This document shows, piece by piece, positions 26,621 through 34,489 of a stretch of DNA of 50,316 bases. Origin of the DNA: Acidobacteriota bacterium (lineage in GTDB: Bacteria; Acidobacteriota; Vicinamibacteria; Vicinamibacterales; UBA2999); assembly GCA_016190945.1 (NCBI GenBank), contig JACPPO010000025.1, positions 1 through 50,316 of the forward strand, given 5' to 3'. The position numbers and the translations under genes were made by a program. The notes under the pieces are model-generated. The model saw only the letters and a program-made list of their open reading frames with translations. It had not been told where the DNA came from and did no database searches. Each line of letters begins with the position of its first letter. The first letter of the stretch is position 1.

Positions 26621-27829
26621 ATGCGACGCGCTGCTTTGGTGTTGTCGACCGCCCTGCTCGGGGCGGCGCTCGTTGCCGCCCAGGGACCGGCCAGGCAGGG
26701 TGGCGGCGGGTGGCGCGGCCGTGGAACTCAGATTCAGCCGGGAGAGGAATGCCCGCCAGGCACGACGCTCGTCCGGGTGGGGCAGTGCCAGGCGCCGGAG
26801 TCTCCGCCGCCCAGCATTGTCGACTACCGGCCGAAGTCGACGCTCGTCGTCGAGGAGCATCCCGTGCCCAAGGCGAAGTTTCCGGTGGTCGACATTCACA
26901 GCCACACCGGACCCACGCCGCAGACGCTCGATCGGCTCATCACGGAAATGGACGCGTTGAATATCCGCGTCCTGAACAACCTGAGCGGCGGCTCTGGCAG
27001 CGAGCTGAAGCAGCGCGTTGATTACATCCGCAGCACGAAATACGCGGACCGCTTTACGGTATTCGCCAACGGGTTGGACGGGTTCCGCGACGTGGAGGCC
27101 GGCTACGGTTGGAAGGCCGCGGCGCAGCTCGGAGCGGATGTCCGAAACGGCGCCATCGGCTTCAAGATTTTCAAGCAGACGGGCATGGACACGTTGAAGA
27201 AGGACGGGTCGCGCCTGAAGATCAACGATCCCGAGCTGGCACCCATATGGGACACGGCCGCGCGGCTGAATATCCCGGTCATCATTCACACCGGCGAGCC
27301 GGAGGAGTTCTTCCACCAGCCTGACATGCACAACGAGCGGTGGCTGGAGCTCGCCCTCTTTCCGGACCGGCGGCAGTACCTGAACAAGATTACGTTCGAG
27401 GAGCTCAACACCGAGCGTAACGATCTTTTCCGGAAGCATCCGAAGACGCGGTTCATTTCCGCGCACTTCGGATGGCACGCGAACAACCTTGGTCTCGCCG
27501 CCAAGCTGCTCGAGTCCAGCCCGAACGTGGTGCTCGAACTGGCCGCGATCCTGTACGACCTCGGACGCCAGCCGCGCGCCGCGCACGACTTTTTCGTGAA
27601 GTATCAGGATCGGGTGCTCTTCGGCAAAGACACCTACGCGCCAACGGAGTTTCCCTATTACTGGCGGGTGCTCGAGACAAAGGACGAGTACTTCGACTAC
27701 TACCGCGACTATCACGCGTTCTGGAAGCTGTACGGGATGGAGCTGCCGGATTCGGTGCTCAGGAAGCTGTATTACCAGAACGCGCTGCGCGTGACGCCCG
27801 GTCTGCCGCAGAGCGGCTGGCCGCGATAG
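26621..27829 (+). CDS. Amidohydrolase family protein (secreted)
   Basis: VVDIHSHTGPTPQTLDRLITEMDALNIRVLNNLSGGSG...VIIHTGEPEEFF...FISAHFGWHANNLGLAAKLLESSPNVVLELAA...RVLFGKDTYAP. Confidence 0.9.
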   Translation: MRRAALVLSTALLGAALVAAQGPARQGGGGWRGRGTQIQPGEECPPGTTLVRVGQCQAPESPPPSIVDYRPKSTLVVEEHPVPKAKFPVVDIHSHTGPTPQTLDRLITEMDALNIRVLNNLSGGSGSELKQRVDYIRSTKYADRFTVFANGLDGFRDVEAGYGWKAAAQLGADVRNGAIGFKIFKQTGMDTLKKDGSRLKINDPELAPIWDTAARLNIPVIIHTGEPEEFFHQPDMHNERWLELALFPDRRQYLNKITFEELNTERNDLFRKHPKTRFISAHFGWHANNLGLAAKLLESSPNVVLELAAILYDLGRQPRAAHDFFVKYQDRVLFGKDTYAPTEFPYYWRVLETKDEYFDYYRDYHAFWKLYGMELPDSVLRKLYYQNALRVTPGLPQSGWPR

Positions 27830-27830
27830 T

Positions 27831-29468
27831 TCACGCCTGCGCGAGGTGCGCGGATCCGCGCTCGCAGACAAAGCTTGCGGCGCGGGTTTCCGCCGCGGAG
27901 CGCTCCAGCACGCTCGGCACGAAATACCACTCTCCCCGCATCCGCGTCCTCGTGACGTCAATCAGTATGTAGCCGCGGCTCTCACCCTCCAGGAACTTGA
28001 GGTGCGGCAGCAGCGCACGCAGGAGTACGGAGCGCTCGCGCAGGGCAGGATCCGTGAACAGGGGAGGCGAGCTGATGGCCGGCGCGAGGAGCTCCACGGC
28101 GAGCGAGCCCTCGCCGGTGGCTCCCCGATAGCCGTTCCAGGGGTTGCGCGGCACGTCGAACGCCCACGAGCTGTGCAGATCGCCGCTGAGTATCACCACG
28201 TCCTGCACGCGCTCGGCCGCGAGGAAATCAAGAATACGGTCGCGCGGCGCCTGATATCCCTCCCACGTATCCGAGGTGAGCACCGGCCGTCCTGGCGGAA
28301 CGACGCGCGAGAACATGATCTGCTGCCCCAGCACCCGCCAGAGGGTCGCGGCACGTTGAGACGACCGGAGCTGGTTGAACAGCCAGGCTTCCTGCGTGGC
28401 GCCCAGGATGGCGCGCTTCGGATCCACCAGCGCCTCAAGATCGGTCGTCGGAACCTGCCGATCGCGCAGCGCGCGTGTGTCGAGCATGACGAGATCCGCG
28501 AGCGTGCCGAACCGGAAACTGCGGTACAGGCGGAAGCCCGGACCCGGAGATTCGCGGATCGGCATCCATTCGAGGTAGGCGCGATAGGCCGCCGCCTTGC
28601 GCGTCGCCCAGTCGCCCTCGCCCTGGTCGGGGTTGTGATTGACGGCCCCGCCCGCCCACGCGTCGTTGGCCAGCTCGTGATCGTCCCAGACGACGATAAA
28701 GGGATGCCGGCGGTGGGCTTCCTGCAGGTCGGGATCCGTGCGATAGGTGGCGTAGCGGATCCGGTAGTCGCTGAGGGTGACCGCTTCCCGCCGGGGCTCC
28801 GGGATCCGAAGCAGGCCGCTGCCTTCGCCGTATACGCCGTTCTCGAACTCGTAGATATAGTCGCCGACGTGCACGATGGCGTCGAGGTCTTCGCGGTTAG
28901 CGAGGCAGCGGTAGACGTTGAAGAACCCTGCCGGGTAGTTGGAGCAGCAGACAGAGGCGAGGCGAACGCGGTCGACGGCGCCTGCCGGCAGCGTCCTGGT
29001 TCGACCGACCGGCGACCGCTCGCCGCCTGTCTCGAAGGCGTAATAGTACGGCCGTCCCGGCCGCAGGCCTCCGGCGTCGACCTTGACGGTGAAATCGCGC
29101 TCGCCGGTCGTGCGCACCGTGCCTTGCGCGACTGCTTGCGCCAGCGCCGGATCGCGGGCGATGCGCCACCGCACATCGACGACCGGCATGGACGCGCCGC
29201 CATCGGCCGGCGTCACGCGCGTCCAGAGAATGACGCGATCGGCGAGCGGGTCGCCGCTGGCCACGCCGTGCGGAAACACCGCGGACGCGGCGCTGTCGGG
29301 CTCCTGCTCGCGCACTAGCGCCGGCCAGCCGCCTTCGCTAGGTCTGGTCGCGATGCGACCCGACAGGCCAGTACTGGCTAGGCGATCCGCAAGAGCGGAC
29401 CGCCAGGGCGAGCCAAGCGCAGCGGTCGCAGCGGCACTCCAAAGGAACTGGCGGCGCGTGAGAGACAC
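27831..29468 (-). CDS. phoD: Alkaline phosphatase D family protein (PhoD), Tat signal
   Basis: MSLTRRQFLWSAAATAALGSP; FPHGVASGDPLADRVILWTRVTP; VHVGDYIYEF; VVWDDHELANDAW; VILSGDLHSSWAFD. Confidence 0.93.
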   Translation of the reverse strand: MSLTRRQFLWSAAATAALGSPWRSALADRLASTGLSGRIATRPSEGGWPALVREQEPDSAASAVFPHGVASGDPLADRVILWTRVTPADGGASMPVVDVRWRIARDPALAQAVAQGTVRTTGERDFTVKVDAGGLRPGRPYYYAFETGGERSPVGRTRTLPAGAVDRVRLASVCCSNYPAGFFNVYRCLANREDLDAIVHVGDYIYEFENGVYGEGSGLLRIPEPRREAVTLSDYRIRYATYRTDPDLQEAHRRHPFIVVWDDHELANDAWAGGAVNHNPDQGEGDWATRKAAAYRAYLEWMPIRESPGPGFRLYRSFRFGTLADLVMLDTRALRDRQVPTTDLEALVDPKRAILGATQEAWLFNQLRSSQRAATLWRVLGQQIMFSRVVPPGRPVLTSDTWEGYQAPRDRILDFLAAERVQDVVILSGDLHSSWAFDVPRNPWNGYRGATGEGSLAVELLAPAISSPPLFTDPALRERSVLLRALLPHLKFLEGESRGYILIDVTRTRMRGEWYFVPSVLERSAAETRAASFVCERGSAHLAQA

Positions 29469-29506
29469 GGGCGCTCGATCGTATATCGATCTCGCCGGCC
29501 CGCGCT

Positions 29507-29514
29507 GCCGCAGC
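29507..29514. repeat. Left target-site duplication GCCGCAGC
   Basis: Identical to 31646-31653, abutting the TIRs. Confidence 0.85.
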
Positions 29515-29537
29515 GGTAGTGTCTCAGTTTGCCTGAG

Positions 29538-29651
29538 TCACAGGAACCGGCTGCTCAACCTCTTCCCATCATCCAGGACCAGTCGGACCGCCTGGCTGCG
29601 GAACTCCTCCTCAAATTGCCGGCGGGGGCGCCGGCGTGTCGTCTTGGGCAT
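29538..29651 (-). pseudogene. N-terminal remnant of transposase OrfA (HTH_Tnp_1, IS3/IS66-type)
   Basis: Manual translation MPKTTRRRPRRQFEEEFRSQAVRLVLDDGKRLSSRFL*; the canonical EEFxxxAVRLVLxxG start is cut short just inside the left TIR. Confidence 0.8.
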
Positions 29652-29703
29652 TCGGGTTACAATTAGTTCGATCAAGCTGCTAATATGCGCGTCTGGAGGC
29701 GAG

Positions 29704-29982
29704 GTGGCCGAGACGAAGACGAAGATTCAGGTACCGAATGTTGGCCTTGTAGATGCAGTCGAGGTCGAAATCACTGAATCCAGCGAAAGATGGACCGATG
29801 TTAAGCTCGCCGACGGAACAACTATACGTACAAAACCGGTGATTTTAACCGTGTTCAGGGTTGATGGCCATTACGACCAAGATGGCAATCCCATCTATCA
29901 GATTAAGGCCAACCAAGTGATGACCGCAACTGCGCCCGATCATTTGAAAAAGGGTGCACAGTCGTCCGACAAGACACACTGA
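29704..29982 (+). CDS. Transposon cargo gene 1: small uncharacterised protein
   Basis: VAETKTKIQVPNVGLVDAVEVEITESSERWTDVKLADGTTIRTKPVILTVFRVDGHYDQDGNPIYQIKANQVMTATAPDHLKK; GGAGGCGAG RBS, GTG start. Confidence 0.8.
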   Translation: MAETKTKIQVPNVGLVDAVEVEITESSERWTDVKLADGTTIRTKPVILTVFRVDGHYDQDGNPIYQIKANQVMTATAPDHLKKGAQSSDKTH

Positions 29983-29995
29983 AGGAACGGCGACC

Positions 29996-30466
29996 ATGCG
30001 CCAGACAGTTACCACGCACAAAGAAAGACCATCGTCAATCGTGGTGGTTCAGCAAGCCTACGACGTCTTCTTCTCTCAACAGCCGCGTGATGTCACTGCT
30101 GATTACCCAGGCGATGAGGCCATCGGTCTGATGCTCCCAGAGCTTGGAGTCCCAGTCAGCGATCCCGATGTCGAGGCGTGGATTAAGTTTCAGACTCTCT
30201 ACGCTCATTGGCAGGTAGAACGCGGCGCTATGTCATCGATCACTGAAATGGTTCTGTGTCCATCGTACCAATCCATCCTTGGGATGGGCCCGATTGCGAT
30301 CCCATTTATGCTTGCCGAACTTGAATCGAGCCTAGACGAGCCGGATCAGTGGTTCTGGGCGTTGAAAGCCATTACTGGTATCGATCCTGTTCAGGAACAG
30401 GATCGTGGAGATTTTGTCGCCATGGCCAAGGCATGGCTGCTCTGGGCGCAATCAGAGTATGCCTAG
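29996..30466 (+). CDS. Transposon cargo gene 2: uncharacterised helical protein
   Basis: MRQTVTTHKERPSSIVVVQQAYDVFF...PSYQSILGMGPIAIPFMLAELESSLDEPDQWFWALKAITGIDPVQEQDRGDFVAMAKAWLLWAQ; resembles a recurring YQxIxGMGPxAIPxxLxELE...WFWALxAITGxxPV family. Confidence 0.85.
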   Translation: MRQTVTTHKERPSSIVVVQQAYDVFFSQQPRDVTADYPGDEAIGLMLPELGVPVSDPDVEAWIKFQTLYAHWQVERGAMSSITEMVLCPSYQSILGMGPIAIPFMLAELESSLDEPDQWFWALKAITGIDPVQEQDRGDFVAMAKAWLLWAQSEYA

Positions 30467-30911
30467 TAGTTGGCCGCAACACGAACTGCCAAATCTCACC
30501 AACCAAAACTGTTCGGTCGCAAGCCCGATGACACGTCGTTACAACTGCATCGCATGGGCGGCGGGTAACGACACTCGGAACTGGTGGCCAGATCAGATGG
30601 GAGTTGGTTACTGGCCTGACGGAGTTCCGAGAGAGGTAACGACCGCAGCGTTCCTTGCCGCATACGGCACTCTTGGATTTAAGTTGAGCTTTGATGGCAG
30701 TTTGCAGCAGGGGATTCAAAAGCTTGCGCTCTACGGCAAGGGGCCAACTGGTTCTGAGGTCCCTACACACGCGGCGTTGCAAACAGCGTCAGGAGAATGG
30801 ACCAGCAAACTCGGACCATTTGAGGACATCGTGCATACGACTGCGGATGCGGTCAATGGTCCTGTTTACGGGACAGTCATTTGCTATTTGGAGCGCCCTC
30901 GGCCAGCCTGA
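30459..30911 (+). CDS. Transposon cargo gene 3: DUF7689-like protein, possible papain/NlpC-like fold
   Basis: MPSSWPQHELPNLTNQNCSVASPMTRRYNCIAWAAGNDTRNWWPDQMGVGYWPDGVPREVTTAAFLAAYGTLGF...VPTHAALQTASGEWTSKLGPFEDIVHTTADAVNGPVYGTVICYLERP; 8-nt overlap with gene 2. Confidence 0.82.
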   Translation: MPSSWPQHELPNLTNQNCSVASPMTRRYNCIAWAAGNDTRNWWPDQMGVGYWPDGVPREVTTAAFLAAYGTLGFKLSFDGSLQQGIQKLALYGKGPTGSEVPTHAALQTASGEWTSKLGPFEDIVHTTADAVNGPVYGTVICYLERPRPA

Positions 30912-31144
30912 CGCCGCTTCGAACCCCAGCGTGCTTTCGCGGCGTTCGACGCGATTTCGGTTTTTCTCTTCGCAGATAGTTTCCGGGCCCTCGCCGCGCC
31001 GCCGCGACGCCCCAATTCAACGGCGGCGGCGTTTCTGGTCCATTCGCGACCTTCAACGATCTCGCCCGTGGCGATCTTCATGACCGTCACGGCGTTCGAG
31101 ATAACATCGGCCGGGCGCTTCTGGCCCTTGGGTCCTTTCGGCAT
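30884..31144 (-). CDS. Transposon cargo gene 4: small basic protein
   Basis: MPKGPKGQKRPADVISNAVTVMKIATGEIVEGREWTRNAAAVELGRRGGAARARKLSAKRKTEIASNAAKARWG; recognisable widespread small-protein family. Confidence 0.75.
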   Translation of the reverse strand: MPKGPKGQKRPADVISNAVTVMKIATGEIVEGREWTRNAAAVELGRRGGAARARKLSAKRKTEIASNAAKARWGSKRRQAGRGRSK

Positions 31145-31181
31145 AGCTTATCGCTAAGCATCGCACGGAGATGGGCAGCCA

Positions 31182-31382
31182 ATGGCACGATACATCAGAC
31201 GGTTTGGCGAGGTCCAGTGGGAGATTATCATTCGGAGGCTGGACAGTGATTTAGACGTTCGGGCCCAAAGACCCCCGGCCGCTGAACCACAGGAGGCCCT
31301 ACCTAAACTCGCAAACGAGGAAGAATTGCTGCGCTCTATTTGTAGGCATCTTGAGAGCACCGAAGGGCCGATGAGCGACTGA
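31182..31382 (+). CDS. Transposon cargo gene 5: hypothetical
   Basis: 66 aa ORF in the low-GC interior, no family recognised. Confidence 0.4.
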   Translation: MARYIRRFGEVQWEIIIRRLDSDLDVRAQRPPAAEPQEALPKLANEEELLRSICRHLESTEGPMSD

Positions 31383-31409
31383 AACCTCTGTTAAAGAAGA
31401 GGTGACCCA

Positions 31410-31619
31410 ATGGGCGATCTTTGTGACCGCTGGCCGTACCCGTGTGATTCCGTCCCACTGCCTTTCAGTGCGCCAATTAACCTCGTAATCTTCCTCTTAT
31501 GGCTGGTGGGGTGTTACCAGCTCGTCAACGCACCACGTGAATCGCGGCTATCGGGGCCATGGATGACGCTTTTCCGTATTGGCCCTATAGTGCAACTTGG
31601 CGCATGTCTATTCAGATGA
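31410..31619 (+). CDS. Transposon cargo gene 6: small membrane protein
   Basis: GAGGTG RBS; INLVIFLLWLVGCYQLVN hydrophobic segment. Confidence 0.45.
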   Translation: MGDLCDRWPYPCDSVPLPFSAPINLVIFLLWLVGCYQLVNAPRESRLSGPWMTLFRIGPIVQLGACLFR

Positions 31620-31645
31620 CCGCGAGTTCAAACTGAGACACTACC

Positions 31646-31653
31646 GCCGCAGC
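31646..31653. repeat. Right target-site duplication GCCGCAGC
   Basis: Identical to 29507-29514. Confidence 0.85.
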
Positions 31654-31660
31654 GCGTTCC

Positions 31661-31690
31661 TTGACACGGTCCGCCCGTGAGTCCTACGCT
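31661..31690 (+). promoter_or_regulatory. Sigma70-like promoter immediately downstream of the transposon
   Basis: TTGACA - 18 nt - TACGCT, followed at 31700 by the GTG start of the next gene. Confidence 0.5.
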
Positions 31691-31699
31691 GGGTGACTG

Positions 31700-32077
31700 G
31701 TGCTGCGCTGGTTTCGCATCCACGCGTCGCGGATCGCCATCACGGCCATCGTCTCGCTGGCCGCCGTGGGCGTGTCGTCCATCTCCCCGCACGAGGACGA
31801 CTGCCACGACGCGGCGTGTTGGGCGGTGGCGGTGGAGCACGACGCCGCCGCGCATCGCTTCGACGCGCCGCCCGCGGGCACCGGCGCCCACCCGCTGCAC
31901 TGCCTCGTCTGTCACTGGGTGCGCTCCTTCCGACCGCGAACCGAGGCGAAAAGCCTGTTAACGCCGGCGGCTGAAGCCGGCACTGTCGTCCCCGTCGAGC
32001 TCTTCACGGCCGCGGCGGCTGCGCCCGCCGCGCAGCCGCCGCTGCGCTCTCCTCCTTCGTCTCCGCTCGAAGCGTAA
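31700..32077 (+). CDS. Cys/His-rich secreted protein, DUF2946-like
   Basis: EDDCHDAACWAVAVEHDAAAHRFDAPPAGTGAHPLHCLVCHWVRSFRP; upstream of metal-transport genes. Confidence 0.6.
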   Translation: MLRWFRIHASRIAITAIVSLAAVGVSSISPHEDDCHDAACWAVAVEHDAAAHRFDAPPAGTGAHPLHCLVCHWVRSFRPRTEAKSLLTPAAEAGTVVPVELFTAAAAAPAAQPPLRSPPSSPLEA

Positions 32078-32099
32078 TCACTCGGTTCACGATCACAGG

Positions 32100-32144
32100 G
32101 CGCGGCTTCACGCCGCGCGGGCGTGCGTGGCGGGGACCCCGCCA
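32100..32144. promoter_or_regulatory. Double GC-rich hairpin in the leader of the porin-like gene
   Basis: GCGCGGC-TTCAC-GCCGCGC (32100-32118) and TGGCGGGG-A-CCCCGCCA (32128-32144), both perfect. Confidence 0.5.
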
Positions 32145-32192
32145 GAGGGCCCGCCCTGCGGACAACAGTGATTCATTTTTTTGGAGACGACC

Positions 32193-33530
32193 ATGCAGGC
32201 ACGACGTTTTTCCACAGGAATGTGTGCGGTATTGATATTCGCGGCCGCCTTGTTCGGCCCGGTCACGACGGTATCGGCGCAGACGGCTGACGTGCAGGCG
32301 CTGCGTCAGGAAATTGAACAGCTCCGGAAGGAGTTCGAAGCGGTGCGGCAGCAGTACGGCCAGCGGTTGAGCGCGCTCGAGGCGCGCCTCGGCGGCGCGG
32401 CAGCGCCGGCGGCCGCGGCACCAGCGACCCGGGAGGCCGGCCAGCCCGCGACCGCGGAGGTCCCGCCCGGCGCTCTCGCCGCCGGCGGTCCGACCGGATC
32501 GCTGCCGATCTACGCCACCGCCTCTGCGGCCTCGAAGATTTTCAATCCGGACATCGGCATGATCGGGAACTTCATCAGCGCGACAGGGGAGAGCCGCGGC
32601 GGCAGTGAATCGATCGCGCCGATCCCGTTCGCGACGCTGCAGGAAAGCGAGGCGAGCTTCCAGGCGATCGTTGATCCGTACGCGCGCGCCGATTTCTTCC
32701 TCGCGATTGGGGAGGAAGGCATCGAGGTGGAAGAAGGGTATGTGTCGTTTCCGACGCTCCCTGGCGGGCTTTTCGTCAAGGCGGGTAAGTTCCGCGCCAA
32801 CATCGGTCGTTTGAACGCGTTCCACAACCACACGCTGCCGTGGATTGATCGGCCGCTCGTCATGTACAACCTGCTGGGCGGCAGCCCGCTTGACCCGGAC
32901 ACGGGGATTAAGGATGCGGGCGTGTCGGTCTCGCGCCTGATTCCGGCCGGTAAGGTGTTCTTGGAGGCCACCGGCGAAGTATTCCGAGGCGATTCCGGGA
33001 CGGTGTTCAAGTCGAGCCGCCGGTCCGACGTGAGCACTATCGGGCGCCTTCGTGCCTACGCGGACTTCACCGAAGAAGCGAACATCGAGATTGGCGGCTC
33101 GTACGCTCGCGGTCACAACGACCTGGGGAGTGGTTTCTTCACGCAGTTGTACGGCACCGATGTCGCCCTCCGCTGGCGTCCGCTCAGCCGAGCGATCTAC
33201 CGCTCGATGGCGGCGCGGACGGAGCTGTTCTGGAGCCGGCGCGAAGAGATAGCCGCCCCGCAGTCCGCCTTTGGCGGGTACGCCTCACTCGACTACCAGG
33301 TCCAGCGCCGCTGGTTCGTCGGAGGGCGATACGACTGGACCGAGCGGGCCACCAACGCCGCCATTCGGGACCGCGGAAGCTCCGCGGTCCTCACGTTCTG
33401 GCCGAGCGAATTCACCCAGCTTCGGAGTCAGTACCGCCGGACACGATACGGCGACGACGGCCGAATGGCGAACGAACTGCTGTTTCAGGCGCTTTTCACG
33501 ATCGGCGCACACGGCGCGCACCCGTTCTAG
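32193..33530 (+). CDS. Outer-membrane porin-like beta-barrel protein with N-terminal coiled coil
   Basis: Signal peptide; DVQALRQEIEQLRKEFEAVRQQYGQRLSALEARLG; FVKAGKFRANIGRLNAFHNHTLPW...; C-terminal F. Confidence 0.8.
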   Translation: MQARRFSTGMCAVLIFAAALFGPVTTVSAQTADVQALRQEIEQLRKEFEAVRQQYGQRLSALEARLGGAAAPAAAAPATREAGQPATAEVPPGALAAGGPTGSLPIYATASAASKIFNPDIGMIGNFISATGESRGGSESIAPIPFATLQESEASFQAIVDPYARADFFLAIGEEGIEVEEGYVSFPTLPGGLFVKAGKFRANIGRLNAFHNHTLPWIDRPLVMYNLLGGSPLDPDTGIKDAGVSVSRLIPAGKVFLEATGEVFRGDSGTVFKSSRRSDVSTIGRLRAYADFTEEANIEIGGSYARGHNDLGSGFFTQLYGTDVALRWRPLSRAIYRSMAARTELFWSRREEIAAPQSAFGGYASLDYQVQRRWFVGGRYDWTERATNAAIRDRGSSAVLTFWPSEFTQLRSQYRRTRYGDDGRMANELLFQALFTIGAHGAHPF

Positions 33531-33547
33531 CGTCGAGGGGAATCATC

Positions 33548-34483
33548 ATGAGTATCAGGGCATCGATCGGTGCGGCGGTCGCTGCGGCGTTCCTCGCCGG
33601 CACCCCGGTGAGCGCTCAGAGCAAGTTGAACGTCGTGACGTCGACCGAAGATCTCGCCTCGATCGCACGCGAAGTCGGCGGCGACAAAGTGGCTGTCGTG
33701 GCCCTTGCGAAGGGCTATCAGGATCCGCATTTCGTCGATGCGAAGCCGAGCTTCATTCTGACCATGAACCGTGCGGATCTCTACATTGCGGTCGGCCGTG
33801 AGCTCGAGATTGGCTGGCTGCCGCCGCTCGTGAACAGCAGCCGCAACGCCAAGATTCAGCCGGGTGCCAGGGGGTACCTCGACGCCTCGCTGACCGTCCA
33901 CATTCTCGAGATTCCAACCGGCCAGATCACCCGTGCCATGGGCGATGTGCACCCGCTTGGCAATCCCCATTACTGGCTCGAGCCAGGCAACGGCCGCCTG
34001 ATCGCTCAGGCCGTTCGCAACAAACTCAGCGAGATCTCCCCTGCCGACAACGCCCTTTTTGCGCGGCGTTACGACGATTTCGACAGGCGTCTCGCAGCGG
34101 CCGAAAAACGCTGGGATGCCGCCATGGCGCCGTACAAGGGCACGAAGCTTGTCACGTATCACCGTTCGTGGCCGAACTTCATGGATCGCTTCGGACTCCA
34201 GGTCATAGGTTACGTCGAGCCGAAGCCGGGCATTCCGCCGTCGCCATCACACACGCTCGATCTCATCGAAGAGATGAAGCGCGGCGGTATTAAGCTCATC
34301 GTCGTCGAGCCGTATTTCAGCCTGAAGACGCCCCAGGCCATCGCCAATCAGATCCCCGGCGGCAAGGTGCTCGTTCTGGCGCCGTCCGTTGGTGGTGTGA
34401 AGGAAGTGGCCGATTACATTCAGTTGTTCGAGTACAACGTCAAGCTGCTGGCCGGTGCGCTGAAGCAGGTGACGGGAAAGTAA
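33548..34483 (+). CDS. Metal ABC transporter substrate-binding protein (ZnuA/TroA type)
   Basis: NVVTSTEDLASIAREVGGDKVAVVALAKGYQDPHFVDAKPSFILTMNRADLYIAVGRELEIGWLP...GNPHYWLEPGNGRLIAQ. Confidence 0.92.
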   Translation: MSIRASIGAAVAAAFLAGTPVSAQSKLNVVTSTEDLASIAREVGGDKVAVVALAKGYQDPHFVDAKPSFILTMNRADLYIAVGRELEIGWLPPLVNSSRNAKIQPGARGYLDASLTVHILEIPTGQITRAMGDVHPLGNPHYWLEPGNGRLIAQAVRNKLSEISPADNALFARRYDDFDRRLAAAEKRWDAAMAPYKGTKLVTYHRSWPNFMDRFGLQVIGYVEPKPGIPPSPSHTLDLIEEMKRGGIKLIVVEPYFSLKTPQAIANQIPGGKVLVLAPSVGGVKEVADYIQLFEYNVKLLAGALKQVTGK

Positions 34484-34489
34484 AGCGAC

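Larger units (their letters stand above)
29515..31645. mobile_element. 2131-bp non-autonomous transposon carrying cargo genes
   Basis: Perfect 17-bp TIRs (29515-29531 GGTAGTGTCTCAGTTTG; 31629-31645 CAAACTGAGACACTACC), perfect 8-bp TSD, lower GC interior, transposase OrfA remnant. Confidence 0.88.

Noticed and set aside
29083-29982. 299-aa plus-strand ORF spanning phoD antisense into the transposon
   Set aside because: Crosses the TIR and TSD; only the last 92 codons (from GTG 29704, with RBS) look like a gene.
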